A stretch of 39,968 nt of DNA, taken from NCBI GenBank assembly GCA_003645535.1, contig QNFP01000010.1, forward strand, positions 1 through 39,968, read 5' to 3'. Made by a program: the position numbers and the translations under genes. This document shows, in pieces, positions 10,293 through 19,360 of this stretch. Positions within the stretch are counted from its first letter, which is position 1. Every line of letters begins with the position of its first letter. Below the pieces are notes generated by a model, which was given only the letters and a program-made list of their open reading frames with translations, was not told where the DNA came from and did not search any database. Source of the DNA: Gammaproteobacteria bacterium. Lineage in GTDB: Bacteria; Pseudomonadota; Gammaproteobacteria; Pseudomonadales; Porticoccaceae.

Positions 10293-10402
10293 ACTGCACT
10301 TCCTCCTACGTTTGCCCATTTAAAAGCCGCGCATTCTATCAATATGTCTTTCAGGTGTCTGCCCTTATTACCATTTCCAACGACATTATAAATAAACAGT
10401 TT

Positions 10403-10431
10403 TTTACCTATATGGCTGACAAGGATATTAT
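10403..10431 (+). promoter_or_regulatory. Candidate sigma-70 promoter for cysI
   Basis: TTTACC and TATTAT are separated by 17 bases, about 105 bp upstream of the cysI start. The -10 box matches five of six consensus bases and the -35 box four of six. No CysB site was identified. Confidence 0.35.
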
Positions 10432-10535
10432 GCCGCATCGGCAGGGCACGGTGAAAAAGCACAATCTTGTGTGCGGCTGAGCAAATTTTGGCCAGGCAAT
10501 CCGTCTGGTTAATTTAAGTAGGTAAGCCAGACTTT

Positions 10536-12191
10536 ATGTATATATATGACCATCACGATAAAACCCTGTTAAGGGAACGCGTTACCCAGTTTCGCAGGCA
10601 AACCGAATCCTTTCTGGCCGGGGATCTAGCAGAAGATGAATTCCTGCCCCTGCGTCTGCAAAATGGTCTGTATATTCAGCGCCTGGCGCCTATGCTACGC
10701 ATTAACATCCCTTACGGTATGTTATCGTCTAATCAGTTACGCAAGCTCGCACATATCACGCGAACTTACGACAAGGGTTATGCACATTTTACGACTCGAC
10801 AAAATATCCAGCTCAACTGGCCTCAACTTGAGGAAGTACCGGATATTCTTGCTGAACTCGCTGAAGTCGATATGCATGCTATCCAGAGCAGCGGCAATTG
10901 CATTCGCAATATAACCTCCGACGAGTTCGCCGGGATAAGTACGGATGAAACTGAGGATCCTCGCCCCTGGTGCGAAATTATTCGCCAATGGTCAACACTA
11001 CATCCGGAATTCGCATTTTTGCCACGCAAGTTCAAGATAGCTGTTACTGGCTCTGAGGGTGATCGCGCCGCTACCCAGGTTCATGACATCGGCCTGCAAT
11101 TAGTGAAAGGCCCCAGCAGCGAAATCGGCTTCCAGGTTCTAGTCGGCGGAGGAATGGGCCGCACCCCTGTGATCGGCACCGTGATCAAAAACTTCCTGCC
11201 CGCTGTACACCTGCTCACTTACCTGGAGGCCATATTACGGGTGTATAACCGTTACGGCCGTCGGGACAACAAATACAAAGCCCGTATCAAAATACTTGTA
11301 AAAGCATGGACACCTGAGGTTTTCACTCAAAAAGTAGAAGAAGAGTGGCTTCGCGCAAAAAATGGCCCCGCAACATTAACAGATACCGAAATTGCCCGGG
11401 CAAAATCATTTTTCACTGCGCCAGCTTATGAAAAAAATACCGACTGCCCCGACCAACTGACAATGCCAGAGCAGCCTGTTGCCTTTACACGGTGGTGTGA
11501 CAGAAATGTAAAGCAGCACAAAACACCAGGTTATTGTGCTGTTTTTCTTTCCCTAAAGCCCACCGGTGTCGCCCCAGGTGATGTCACCGAACAACAGCTG
11601 GAATCCATTGCGGAACTTGCTGACAACTACAGTTTTGGTGAAGTCCGCGTCACACATCAGCAAAATGTGGTGTTGGCCGATGTCAAACAAAAGGATTTAC
11701 CAGCGTTGTGGGTTGAGGCAAAGAAAATGGGTTTTGCAACACCGAACGTAGGTACGTTAACGGACATGATTTGCTGCCCCGGTGGTGATTTCTGCTCACT
11801 GGCCAATGCCAAATCAATTCCGGTGGCGGAAGCAATTCAGCGATGTTTTGATGACATGGACTACCTCTATGACATTGGCGACGTCAGCCTCAATATCTCA
11901 GGATGCATGAATGCCTGCGGACACCACCATATTGGTAATATTGGCATTCTCGGTGTCGATAAAAAGGGCCTGGAGTTTTATCAGATCCAGCTCGGTGGAA
12001 GTGCCGGCAGCGATGCAGCACTTGGCAGCGTACTCGGGCCTTCTTTCTTTGCCAGTGAAGTACCGGAGGTAATAGCGAAAATTCTGCAGGTCTATGTAGA
12101 CCATCGAATTGACGGCGAACGTTTTTTCGACACACAACGACGTATCGGTATAACCCCTTTCAAGGAGTGCATCTATGCAAAAGCTGCTTGA
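10536..12191 (+). CDS. cysI: Assimilatory sulfite (nitrite/sulfite) reductase hemoprotein, CysI type
   Basis: This enzyme reduces sulfite to sulfide with six electrons, using siroheme and a [4Fe-4S] cluster. The cluster cysteines are seen in CCPGGDFCSLA and ISGCMNACGHHH. The two ferredoxin-like half-domains and the siroheme-binding repeats are present (YDKGYAHFTTRQNIQLNWP, RKFKIAVTGSEGDRAA, VLVGGGMGRTP). The 551 residues closely resemble the Pseudomonas one-subunit enzyme (MYVYDEYD-like N-terminus) rather than the enterobacterial CysJI pair. Its electron donor is not visible here. The last 17 bp overlap the DUF934 gene, indicating an operon with translational coupling. Nitrite reduction is an alternative, but the DUF934 partner favours sulfite. 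Confidence 0.93.
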   Translation: MYIYDHHDKTLLRERVTQFRRQTESFLAGDLAEDEFLPLRLQNGLYIQRLAPMLRINIPYGMLSSNQLRKLAHITRTYDKGYAHFTTRQNIQLNWPQLEEVPDILAELAEVDMHAIQSSGNCIRNITSDEFAGISTDETEDPRPWCEIIRQWSTLHPEFAFLPRKFKIAVTGSEGDRAATQVHDIGLQLVKGPSSEIGFQVLVGGGMGRTPVIGTVIKNFLPAVHLLTYLEAILRVYNRYGRRDNKYKARIKILVKAWTPEVFTQKVEEEWLRAKNGPATLTDTEIARAKSFFTAPAYEKNTDCPDQLTMPEQPVAFTRWCDRNVKQHKTPGYCAVFLSLKPTGVAPGDVTEQQLESIAELADNYSFGEVRVTHQQNVVLADVKQKDLPALWVEAKKMGFATPNVGTLTDMICCPGGDFCSLANAKSIPVAEAIQRCFDDMDYLYDIGDVSLNISGCMNACGHHHIGNIGILGVDKKGLEFYQIQLGGSAGSDAALGSVLGPSFFASEVPEVIAKILQVYVDHRIDGERFFDTQRRIGITPFKECIYAKAA

Positions 12192-12687
12192 TAAAGATGG
12201 CAATGTGCTAAGCGAAGACCCCTGGCAGATTATGCCTCGAGGCTTTGACGGAATGTTAAACAGCGACCATATGTTGGTGCCAGTGCAATACTGGCTGGAT
12301 ACTCTCCCAGATAGTGATGCTAACTCGGTCTGTAATGATCAACATGCGAGTGGTATATGGCTAGATAGCGATATCGAACTTGAGCCTCTCGCTGATCATA
12401 TATCTACATGGGATTGTATCGGCATTCATTTTCAGACATTTATGGATGGCCGGGGATTTTCTCTGGCGAGGCTTCTCAGGGAGCAATATAATTACCGGGG
12501 CGAGCTCAGGGCCTTTGGTAATATTATCCCCGACCAGTTTTACTACCTCGCCCGCTGTGGGTTCGATACGTTTTTGCTTGAAGATTACAGCCCGGATTTT
12601 GACCCACTGCCCTACCTCAACAATTTCACTGTAAGCTACCAGGGTAGCGTCGATCAGCCGCAACCACTATTCAGACGCAGAACCTGA
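12175..12687 (+). CDS. DUF934 family protein, partner of CysI
   Basis: The 170-residue protein has the DUF934 core, including HISTWDCIGIHFQTFMDGRG, FSLARLLREQYNYRGELRAF and RCGFDTFLLE. The family is usually encoded directly after Pseudomonas-type cysI and is thought to support sulfite reduction, though its biochemical role is unproven as far as I know. The ATG lies inside the end of cysI with AAGGAG ten bases before it. No membrane segment or signal peptide is seen, so it is cytoplasmic. The downstream sequence is T-rich but shows no clear terminator stem. Confidence 0.9.
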   Translation: MQKLLDKDGNVLSEDPWQIMPRGFDGMLNSDHMLVPVQYWLDTLPDSDANSVCNDQHASGIWLDSDIELEPLADHISTWDCIGIHFQTFMDGRGFSLARLLREQYNYRGELRAFGNIIPDQFYYLARCGFDTFLLEDYSPDFDPLPYLNNFTVSYQGSVDQPQPLFRRRT

Positions 12688-12761
12688 TTTTTTATTGTAA
12701 AAATTTATTTTTGTGTTTATGCCTCGTTCTGGGCAAAATACCGTTTTAACGGAATAATGCC

Positions 12762-13928
12762 GTGGACGACACTGTATTTCACTCGTTTTTCCTCATATTT
12801 ACTGGCGCAGCTGTGGTTGCTTCAATGGCTCTATACGGACGCCAGCCCATGCTTGTGGCCTATATTGTGCTCGGAGGCCTGCTCGGGCCTTACGGCTCCG
12901 GACTCGTTCCCGACGTCAAGCTAATCGCTGACATTTCCCACATTGGCATTATCTTCCTTTTATTTCTGCTCGGCCTTGATATGCAACCTCAGGCCCTGTT
13001 TGGCGTTTTCAAAAAAGTCACCCTTGTCACGCTCATCAGCGCAATAATTTTTGCCATGGTTGGCTATGGAGTTGGGTACCTGTTTGGCTTCACTCAGCTA
13101 GAAAACATAATCATCGGCAGCGCCATGATGTTTTCCAGCACCATAATCGGGATAAAACTATTACCCACAACCATCTTGCACCACCGTCATGTCGGCGAAA
13201 TGATGATCGGCATGTTATTGGTCCAGGATTTTCTTGCCATCTTTGTGTTGCTTATATTACTTAGCGGCGGTGACGGTTCGGTAGATGTGGGACAGATTGG
13301 AATCGCCCTGCTGGCACTGCCCATTTTGGTTGGCCTGTGCGTCACAGCCGTGCGCTATTTATTACTACCTTTATTTACACGGTTTGATCGTATGGGGGAA
13401 TATGTTTTTCTGCTTGCCATCGGCTGGTGTCTCGGCGTTGCAGAGCTCGCCGAATTAGTCAATTTATCCCGAGAGATAGGTGCTTTTATCGCCGGCATCA
13501 CCATTGCTACCAGCCCAATAGCAAAACATATTGCACTTAGTCTAAAACCGCTACGCGACTTTTTTCTTATCCTCTTCTTTTTCTCTCTGGGTGCGCAGTT
13601 TAACCTGACTCTGCTGCCGGACATCATTGCACCAGCTCTATTGCTGGGCGGCAGTATGTTGGTGATAAAGCCTCTGGTCTTTCGCTTTTTGCTGCGCCAG
13701 CAAAGCGAGAAAAATGCCCTGGCATGGGATCTTGGCTTCAGGCTAGGTCAGATTAGTGAGTTTTCACTGTTAATTGCCTATGTGGCGTTCAGTGCATCCT
13801 TAATCAGTAACCTGGCATCTCACCTAATCCAGGCAGCCGCAATCCTGACCTTCCTGTTATCAAGCTATGTTGTGGTATTAAATTTCCCCAATCCTATCGC
13901 TATCAAAGAGGAACTACGTAGAGACTAA
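12762..13928 (+). CDS. CPA2-family monovalent cation:proton antiporter (KefB/KefC-like membrane domain)
   Basis: An inner-membrane exchanger of 388 residues with about 12 hydrophobic segments. Typical features are the early AYIVLGGLLGPYGSGLVPD and DISHIGIIFLLFLLGLDMQP motifs, and later LVQDFLAIFVLL and LSREIGAFIAGITIATSP. Unlike KefB/KefC it has no C-terminal RCK/TrkA-N domain, so glutathione or nucleotide gating through that domain is not expected. The start is a GTG with a weak GGA upstream. The ATG five bases before it is out of frame. The gene converges with sohB, only 22 bp away. The ion specificity (K+ or Na+) cannot be decided. Confidence 0.88.
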   Translation: MDDTVFHSFFLIFTGAAVVASMALYGRQPMLVAYIVLGGLLGPYGSGLVPDVKLIADISHIGIIFLLFLLGLDMQPQALFGVFKKVTLVTLISAIIFAMVGYGVGYLFGFTQLENIIIGSAMMFSSTIIGIKLLPTTILHHRHVGEMMIGMLLVQDFLAIFVLLILLSGGDGSVDVGQIGIALLALPILVGLCVTAVRYLLLPLFTRFDRMGEYVFLLAIGWCLGVAELAELVNLSREIGAFIAGITIATSPIAKHIALSLKPLRDFFLILFFFSLGAQFNLTLLPDIIAPALLLGGSMLVIKPLVFRFLLRQQSEKNALAWDLGFRLGQISEFSLLIAYVAFSASLISNLASHLIQAAAILTFLLSSYVVVLNFPNPIAIKEELRRD

Positions 13929-13950
13929 AGACATTAACCCCATAGCAAGA

Positions 13951-14991
13951 TCAGAAGTAGTGATGAGATTTTGATAAACGGTTGATCCATCGCACCAGCA
14001 AACGATCGCTTGTTTCTTCGACCGCAATACCAAATTTTTCTGGCAAGGTTTTTTTCTCTATATAATGTACTTCAAAGACACTGCGATCCTTCGCCAGGGC
14101 TGTTAAATATTCATCACTGGTTTTAATGTCATCTACCAGACCTATTTGTTGCGCTCTGCTACCGTACCAAATCTCACCAGTAGCTACCTCCTCGATATCC
14201 AGTTTTTGTCTTCGTTCAGCAACGTATTCTTTAAACAAATCATGAATATCTTCCATATCCTGACGAAACTTATCTCTACCTTCTTCAGTATTTTCTCCCA
14301 ATACTGTCAGGGTACGCTTGTATTTGCCTGCCGTAATCAGCTCGACGTCCACATCATGACGCTTTAACAGCCTGTTAATATTGGGGATTTGGGCAACGAC
14401 GCCAATAGAGCCGATAATAGCAAAGGGTGCAGCCACAACTTTGTCCGCCACACACGCCATCATATAGCCACCGCTCGCTGCAACCTTATCGACGCAGATG
14501 GTTAACGAAATATTCTGCTTTCTAATTCTGTCCAGCTGACTAGCTGCAAGTCCATAACTGTGAACCATACCGCCGCTGCTTTCCAGCTTAACAACCACTT
14601 CATCATCTGATTTCACCTGTGCAAGTATCGCCGTTATTTCTTCACGTAGGGCAGCTACCGCCGAAGCCCGTAAATCACCATGAAAATTTAATACAAACGT
14701 CCTTCCTCCCTGAGACTCAGCAATATCCTTCGTTGTTTTTTTTGCGGATAGCTTATCTCTCTTTTTCCTCTCCTTTATTGCACTTTTTTTCTCATGGGGA
14801 GGCAATATAGATTCTGCAAAAGTATCCTCGTTTTTTTTTAATTTTTCACTAAGAGATGTTACTTCAATATGTCCCTTATCTTTTGGTTTTGCCCTGGATG
14901 CACCGGCTATCAGCGCAATAAGCACTCCAAAACTGAGCAAAACCGTTATTATCTTTGCCAGAAAAAGACCGTAATCAGTTACAAAATCCAA
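13951..14991 (-). CDS. sohB: Inner-membrane serine peptidase SohB
   Basis: A 346-residue S49-family peptidase. An N-terminal membrane helix (residues about 9-30, LFLAKIITVLLSFGVLIALI) precedes a charged Lys/Glu-rich linker, which is followed by the SohB-specific N-terminal part and the peptidase fold from about residue 95. The nucleophile is the serine in DKVAASGGYMMACVAD, and the general base is the lysine in ITAGKYKRTLTVLGEN. The active site probably faces the periplasm. AGGAG precedes the ATG. It is followed on the same strand by no close gene. It may be co-transcribed with the upstream unknown membrane protein, which is 32 bp away. Confidence 0.95.
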   Translation of the reverse strand: MDFVTDYGLFLAKIITVLLSFGVLIALIAGASRAKPKDKGHIEVTSLSEKLKKNEDTFAESILPPHEKKSAIKERKKRDKLSAKKTTKDIAESQGGRTFVLNFHGDLRASAVAALREEITAILAQVKSDDEVVVKLESSGGMVHSYGLAASQLDRIRKQNISLTICVDKVAASGGYMMACVADKVVAAPFAIIGSIGVVAQIPNINRLLKRHDVDVELITAGKYKRTLTVLGENTEEGRDKFRQDMEDIHDLFKEYVAERRQKLDIEEVATGEIWYGSRAQQIGLVDDIKTSDEYLTALAKDRSVFEVHYIEKKTLPEKFGIAVEETSDRLLVRWINRLSKSHHYF

Positions 14992-15023
14992 AAATTATCT
15001 CCTGTTGGTTCATACATACCGGG

Positions 15024-15662
15024 TCAGGGGGCATTATCCGCCACCCGACTCTTTTCTGCCACCAAACCGAGGTTAGTCAGGTTTACTATATAAACTGTCT
15101 TATCTGTTACTGGCTTTTTCATAGTGCTGGTAACTTGCAGGGAAATAAACCTGTCGATCCACGGTATTTTTTTCAGGAATGGCCATGAATCGATCAAGTC
15201 ACTACTGGTATGTAATAACTCAGCAGACCTTTCTATGCTGGCGGCCTTACGGGATGTAACATTCAGTGCATAAAAATATTCCAGCCTGATCATTGGCTCG
15301 ATATCCCTAAACATATGTTTGTTCAACCTAAGTACCCGTGCATCAAGTTGCCAATAGTCACCTGTTAATTTCTGGATATATTCGTGGCCCATGTGGTCTT
15401 TAACATGGGCACTAAACTGACCGTCAGATTCGCGTCTGAAATGCACCACTGCCGCCGGTTTGCCATCTGACAGATAATGGTAGGACGCCATATCCAGCCC
15501 TGAGAAGATAGCCAGTCCCCCACCACTGAGAAAAACAAGGCATAGCAATAGCACTAACAGTTGGTTAAATACTTTGTACTTCCAGAGCATACGCACAGCG
15601 ACAAAACACAATATCCCTCCTGGTATCACCAGGCTCAGGGTGAGAACATTTAGTTTATCCAT
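15024..15662 (-). CDS. Uncharacterised two-helix membrane protein
   Basis: 212 residues. Two hydrophobic segments lie near residues 7-25 and 34-55, followed by a soluble domain of about 150 residues that I do not recognise (LTGDYWQLDARVLRLNKHMF, MIRLEYFYALNVTSRKAAS). From the orientation of the helices the soluble part could face either side. A GGGAG Shine-Dalgarno sequence precedes the ATG. It sits immediately upstream of sohB on the same strand, so joint transcription with the peptidase is likely. Similar Pseudomonas proteins are, I think, labelled as efflux-pump related, but nothing in this sequence supports transport. Confidence 0.75.
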   Translation of the reverse strand: MDKLNVLTLSLVIPGGILCFVAVRMLWKYKVFNQLLVLLLCLVFLSGGGLAIFSGLDMASYHYLSDGKPAAVVHFRRESDGQFSAHVKDHMGHEYIQKLTGDYWQLDARVLRLNKHMFRDIEPMIRLEYFYALNVTSRKAASIERSAELLHTSSDLIDSWPFLKKIPWIDRFISLQVTSTMKKPVTDKTVYIVNLTNLGLVAEKSRVADNAP

Positions 15663-16060
15663 GACACTCCCTATAAGGAGGCTGATTACTTCTCAACGCA
15701 GCTAGTTACGGTTTGAAATGGGTTCATTCAAAGCAATAATCGCACATATTACACGGTATATTTATCGGGCCTGGCTCTACCCAAATCACTTAATGGGAAA
15801 GTCCCGGCAAACCAGAACCTGCGCGGTGAAATACTGTAGGTACGAAGTGTACTGGGTACTTTAAACAACTGCACAAACCTGGAGTGTACGGTTTCATGAA
15901 TGAATTCCGTAGAGCTTAGTCAGGGGCCGAGAACGTCACGTAAAGCAGTGGCCGGGAGTTACACCAAAAGTGGGTCCTTTTGGCCAGGCAAAAAATTAGA
16001 CTTCGTGTATTTCAAATCCCGGTTTATGTGTCGATCAAAGGTTCTTTTAGCGCATTTCCT
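15663..16060. other. Intergenic region between fimL and the unknown membrane-protein gene
   Basis: About 400 bp downstream of fimL with no convincing coding frame. It contains an imperfect stem (CCAAAAG...CTTTTGG near 15964-15983) without a T-run. Two GGTAC words 16 bp apart (15839, 15855) may be a decayed relative of the GGTAC repeats elsewhere. Otherwise I see nothing. Confidence 0.35.
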
Positions 16061-17731
16061 CTATACACCCAGAGAATGCAAACATTCACTCGCAATATCC
16101 AATGGAGCCTCATCTTCTTGATGGCCCGATTTACAATTGGAAATATAGTATTCAAGGCAGGCAATGCTATCCGCAAAAACCTCCCAGTAATTTTCTACCA
16201 ACCGCTCAGATTCACTCGAAAACAGTAATTCTTTTACAAAAACAAGACACTGCGCAGTCAGATCTGCGAGTCGATCCAGCCCGATAATACGAGCGCTACC
16301 GGTAACAACCTGGAAAGCTGACTCGAGCTCTGGCAGGACTTCTTCCCCGGAATAACCCGAGGAGACGTCGCCAAGCAACTCCTTTATTTCGCTGAGATGT
16401 ATCTCGGACTCACCCATAACTGCAAGTTGTGCGGTTTTAAGCAGACTGTCCTGCAAAATTTCGGTTAATGGCCTGTTCTCCCACATTTCTGCTTCCGTCC
16501 TGGTAGCTGGGGCATGATTGAATTCAACCAGGGCACACTCAGCCTGCAAAATAGTATCGATAAAATCAGCTATCATTTCCGGGGGCAGTTCGCTGTCAGG
16601 TCTATTCGATTGCAAACGTGTACTGTGCTGCGCGAAACACCTCGACAGACCCCGAAAGCCTGCTTGCTCCCACAGTGAAGCAATACTTTCAAACACCAGG
16701 TGCAAATCCGCAACTATAGTTCTAGCGCCCTCTCTATTTTCTTCCTGGGTACCATCGAGCAGAGACCGTGCATCTTGAAGTAACTCTTTTAAAGTCTGAA
16801 ATGTTTGCTGGCTATCTTCATCCGACCGATCGTAAAGAGATTCCCTTATGGTACTGATATCCTGTTCGGAAAAATCAAGCTCTGGAATACCAGCTCTTGT
16901 TCTTCGCTCTCTTTCTTCATCGTCACTCGCCTCAAACAAGGCCACAAGACTGACAAATGCCCGCCATAAGCCTTCTGGGTAGGGGTTACGCCCTTCGCCA
17001 GGATTTTCTGCGGCAAGAAGTCTCAGTTGCTTTTCAACTGCTGCGAGCAGACGCACACGTTCCACCTGCAGATCCAGCCTACCTTCAGCAAATGCTCTGA
17101 GCACAAGACCGATCACCCACCAGTAGTCCTTCTCCATCACCAGCAAGGCAATATTTTGCAAACGCTGAGCAACTCGGTAAAGAATAACAAAGGCTTTCTT
17201 ACGGTTATTATCCCGAATAATATCAAGCAGACCGAACTGATAGAGGTGTAGTAAACGTTTGACATCATCCCGTTGTTCGCCGGCAAGAGGATTAGAAGCA
17301 ACTTCTTTATCAAAAGGTGGCCACGAAACATTCGTTAAGCAATGATACTCATAAAGTGGGGGTTTACCGCGTAAACGTCTAAACGCAGTCATTTCGGGCA
17401 ATAAAATGCAGGCATTTTCTTTTTTGGCAACAACAATAGCGGCGGCAAGTTTGTCGGCTGTATCTAAACTACTAGCCAAAAGACTGGTGAGCGCTTCTTT
17501 ATCAACTTCATTAGCCAAAGCTGCTTCAATGGATAAAACCATTTCGTCAGCCAACTGCCGCAAGCCATCCAGACCAGCGATAATGCACACCCCACGAATT
17601 TGTTTAATCGCATCATTTAATGGATCGAGGTGCTCAGCATCAAGCTGCGCGGCCATGGCCTGAGCCTCTTTTATGGCAAAGCCAAGTTCTGTGTCGAGCA
17701 GATCGATAACATGGTTATTTAATGTGTGCAT
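16061..17731 (-). CDS. fimL: Pilus/cAMP regulator FimL (ChpA N-terminal homologue with degenerate Hpt domains)
   Basis: The 556 residues resemble the N-terminal part of the chemotaxis kinase ChpA and match FimL in size as I recall it. In P. aeruginosa FimL helps activate cAMP synthesis and type IV pilus twitching with PilG and FimV. Two Hpt-like helical bundles are visible. In the first, the phospho-acceptor position of HxxKG reads K43-QIRG. In the second, Q474-VVTGSARIIGL replaces the histidine, so neither can be phosphorylated. No kinase, CheW or receiver domain is present and none is expected for FimL, so the short length does not mean truncation. dnaQ lies upstream. No other Chp gene is nearby. 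A CRP-like palindrome lies about 190 bp upstream. Confidence 0.85.
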   Translation of the reverse strand: MHTLNNHVIDLLDTELGFAIKEAQAMAAQLDAEHLDPLNDAIKQIRGVCIIAGLDGLRQLADEMVLSIEAALANEVDKEALTSLLASSLDTADKLAAAIVVAKKENACILLPEMTAFRRLRGKPPLYEYHCLTNVSWPPFDKEVASNPLAGEQRDDVKRLLHLYQFGLLDIIRDNNRKKAFVILYRVAQRLQNIALLVMEKDYWWVIGLVLRAFAEGRLDLQVERVRLLAAVEKQLRLLAAENPGEGRNPYPEGLWRAFVSLVALFEASDDEERERRTRAGIPELDFSEQDISTIRESLYDRSDEDSQQTFQTLKELLQDARSLLDGTQEENREGARTIVADLHLVFESIASLWEQAGFRGLSRCFAQHSTRLQSNRPDSELPPEMIADFIDTILQAECALVEFNHAPATRTEAEMWENRPLTEILQDSLLKTAQLAVMGESEIHLSEIKELLGDVSSGYSGEEVLPELESAFQVVTGSARIIGLDRLADLTAQCLVFVKELLFSSESERLVENYWEVFADSIACLEYYISNCKSGHQEDEAPLDIASECLHSLGV

Positions 17732-18171
17732 GGGGACAATGCCAACCCAATCGTTAATCTATGATGAAAGTTCTTTATAATCATATAGTTCAAAAAATAA
17801 TATAAAATTATTCTATCATGATACAACGCTTTGGTATGAGTTCATAGCTGATGATATTTTACTTTTGTGAGCTACACCCCAGCACAAAAATACGCAGATA
17901 ATATCAACTATTTTTAGTGAACGACGTCACAGTTCATGATTATTTTGCATTCAATTGTAAGCAATAGTACAGACAGCGATCATTATTGGCCGATATTTCG
18001 TGGAGCAATATTTTTGTCGGGTCGTCTGATTCTTGACGAGGCACAGCAATTAGATCTGGGCGTGGGTGGGATAATTCGTTGCTCAGAGACTCCATTAGTA
18101 CTAGTCGCCAACTTGCGCTATCGTGCAGGCGATTTGCTGGGATATTGCGGCAACCTTCACAGGCTGCCTGC
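17732..18171. other. Intergenic region between dnaQ and fimL
   Basis: About 440 bp. The part next to fimL is very AT-rich and presumably holds its promoter. The plus-strand frame 17936..18280 (114 codons) begins here but runs antisense into the dnaQ end and matches no family I know. A CRP-like site is listed separately. Confidence 0.4.
17912..17935. promoter_or_regulatory. Candidate CRP/Vfr-type binding site upstream of fimL
   Basis: TTTTAGTGAACGACGTCACAGTTC contains a GTGA-N6-TCAC core with exact CRP spacing and an extended right half (TCACA). It lies about 185 bp upstream of the fimL start. The match is by eye only. Confidence 0.35.
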
Positions 18172-18897
18172 CTACTTATTCGATTCTGGTGGGCCGTGCC
18201 ACAGCCCTGGTTTACCGCTGGCGGACTCAATAGCCATAACCCTCCTGCGATGCGCCGCAAGCTCGGCATCATCGGCATAGAGAACCTTAAGCGGCTGTCT
18301 ACTGTCATCAAGGCGAGTAACACTTCTGCTTGCACCGATTGATTGCATGGAGTTTTCGCCGCCCAGGCTTAAATCGCCCTGGCCACCGGTCATCAACAAA
18401 TAAACATCGGTAAGAATTTCTGCATCAAGTAACGCACCATGCAGAGTTCTCTGCGAATTATCTACATGGTAACGCTTACACAGTGCGTCCAGACTGTTAC
18501 GTTGTCCTGGGTGGAGTTGTCGTGCCAACACCAGTGTATCTGTGATGGCACACTGGCTCTCAATTAGAAAATCGTCTCGGCCCATCCGCGCAAATTCATG
18601 ATTTATAAAACCAACATCAAAGGGGGCATTATGAATAATCAGTTCCGCATTGCTAACAAACTCCAAAAACTCGTCGGCAATAGCTTTAAATACTGGTTTG
18701 CCCTCCAGATCATCATGAGTAATACCATGGACCTCCATGGCTCCTGCGTCTATCTCCCGCTCTGGATTAATGTAACGATGAAAATGATTATTGGTAAGAC
18801 GCCTGTTTACCAGCTCTACACAACCAATTTCTATAATGCGATGATCCTGACTCCATTCCAGCCCGGTCGTTTCAGTGTCGAGAACTACTTGCCTCAT
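18172..18897 (-). CDS. dnaQ: DNA polymerase III epsilon subunit (3'-5' proofreading exonuclease)
   Basis: DnaQ removes misincorporated nucleotides within the Pol III core. Of 241 residues, the DEDDh exonuclease motifs are visible: DTETTGL (Exo I), [13 protein letters not shown] (Exo II) and [15 protein letters not shown] (Exo III, with the catalytic His and Asp). The C-terminal tail that binds the alpha subunit follows. The ATG overlaps the rnhA stop by four bases (TTATGA), so translation is coupled. The rnhA-dnaQ pair is usually divergent in E. coli but is arranged in tandem here, as I recall for Pseudomonas. Confidence 0.96.
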   Translation of the reverse strand: MRQVVLDTETTGLEWSQDHRIIEIGCVELVNRRLTNNHFHRYINPEREIDAGAMEVHGITHDDLEGKPVFKAIADEFLEFVSNAELIIHNAPFDVGFINHEFARMGRDDFLIESQCAITDTLVLARQLHPGQRNSLDALCKRYHVDNSQRTLHGALLDAEILTDVYLLMTGGQGDLSLGGENSMQSIGASRSVTRLDDSRQPLKVLYADDAELAAHRRRVMAIESASGKPGLWHGPPESNK

Positions 18898-19349
18898 AAC
18901 GCCGCCAGCATGTCATCAATCGCAATGTTTGCCAGCCGATCAGCAATTTCGTTCTCGCGATGACCGCTGTGCCCTTTAACCCAGTGCCAGGTCACCTTAT
19001 GGCGCTCGGCAACAGATTCTAGGCGCTGCCACAGGTCCTTATTTTTTACTGGTTTTTTGGCAGCTGTCTTCCAGCCACGTTTTTTCCAGTTGGGTAACCA
19101 TTCGGTAATGCCTTTACGCACATATTCAGAATCAGATGTTAAATCAACCCGACAGGGTTCTTTAAGCACCGTCAAAGCCTTTATCGCTGCCATCAACTCC
19201 ATGCGATTATTAGTCGTCTCTGGCTCGCTGCCGTACATCTCCTTTTCGATACTATCACTACGCAGCAGCACTCCCCAGCCTCCTGGACCGGGATTACCCC
19301 TACACGCCCCATCGGTAAAAACCTCTACATGTTTCTTCACTATATTCAT
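18894..19349 (-). CDS. rnhA: Ribonuclease HI
   Basis: RNase HI cuts the RNA strand of RNA-DNA hybrids (R-loops, primers). The 151 residues have the standard active site: Asp in [16 protein letters not shown], Glu in [10 protein letters not shown], Asp in LTSDSEYV, and the last acidic residue in [13 protein letters not shown]. The basic handle region ([20 protein letters not shown]) and the His of HWVKGHSGH are present. It lies between the YafS-like methyltransferase (11 bp spacing) and dnaQ (4-bp overlap), so the three form one operon. Confidence 0.97.
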   Translation of the reverse strand: MNIVKKHVEVFTDGACRGNPGPGGWGVLLRSDSIEKEMYGSEPETTNNRMELMAAIKALTVLKEPCRVDLTSDSEYVRKGITEWLPNWKKRGWKTAAKKPVKNKDLWQRLESVAERHKVTWHWVKGHSGHRENEIADRLANIAIDDMLAAL

Positions 19350-19360
19350 TACTCTTCGTT

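Noticed and set aside
16061-17731. A truncated ChpA/CheA kinase
   Set aside because: The length and lack of kinase domains fit FimL exactly. The neighbours rnhA-dnaQ match the known fimL region, so it is not a truncated ChpA.
17936-18280. Plus-strand ORF of 114 aa between fimL and dnaQ, considered as a nudC remnant
   Set aside because: No Nudix or NudC zinc-ribbon motif is visible. The second half is antisense to dnaQ, and there is no clear start signal.
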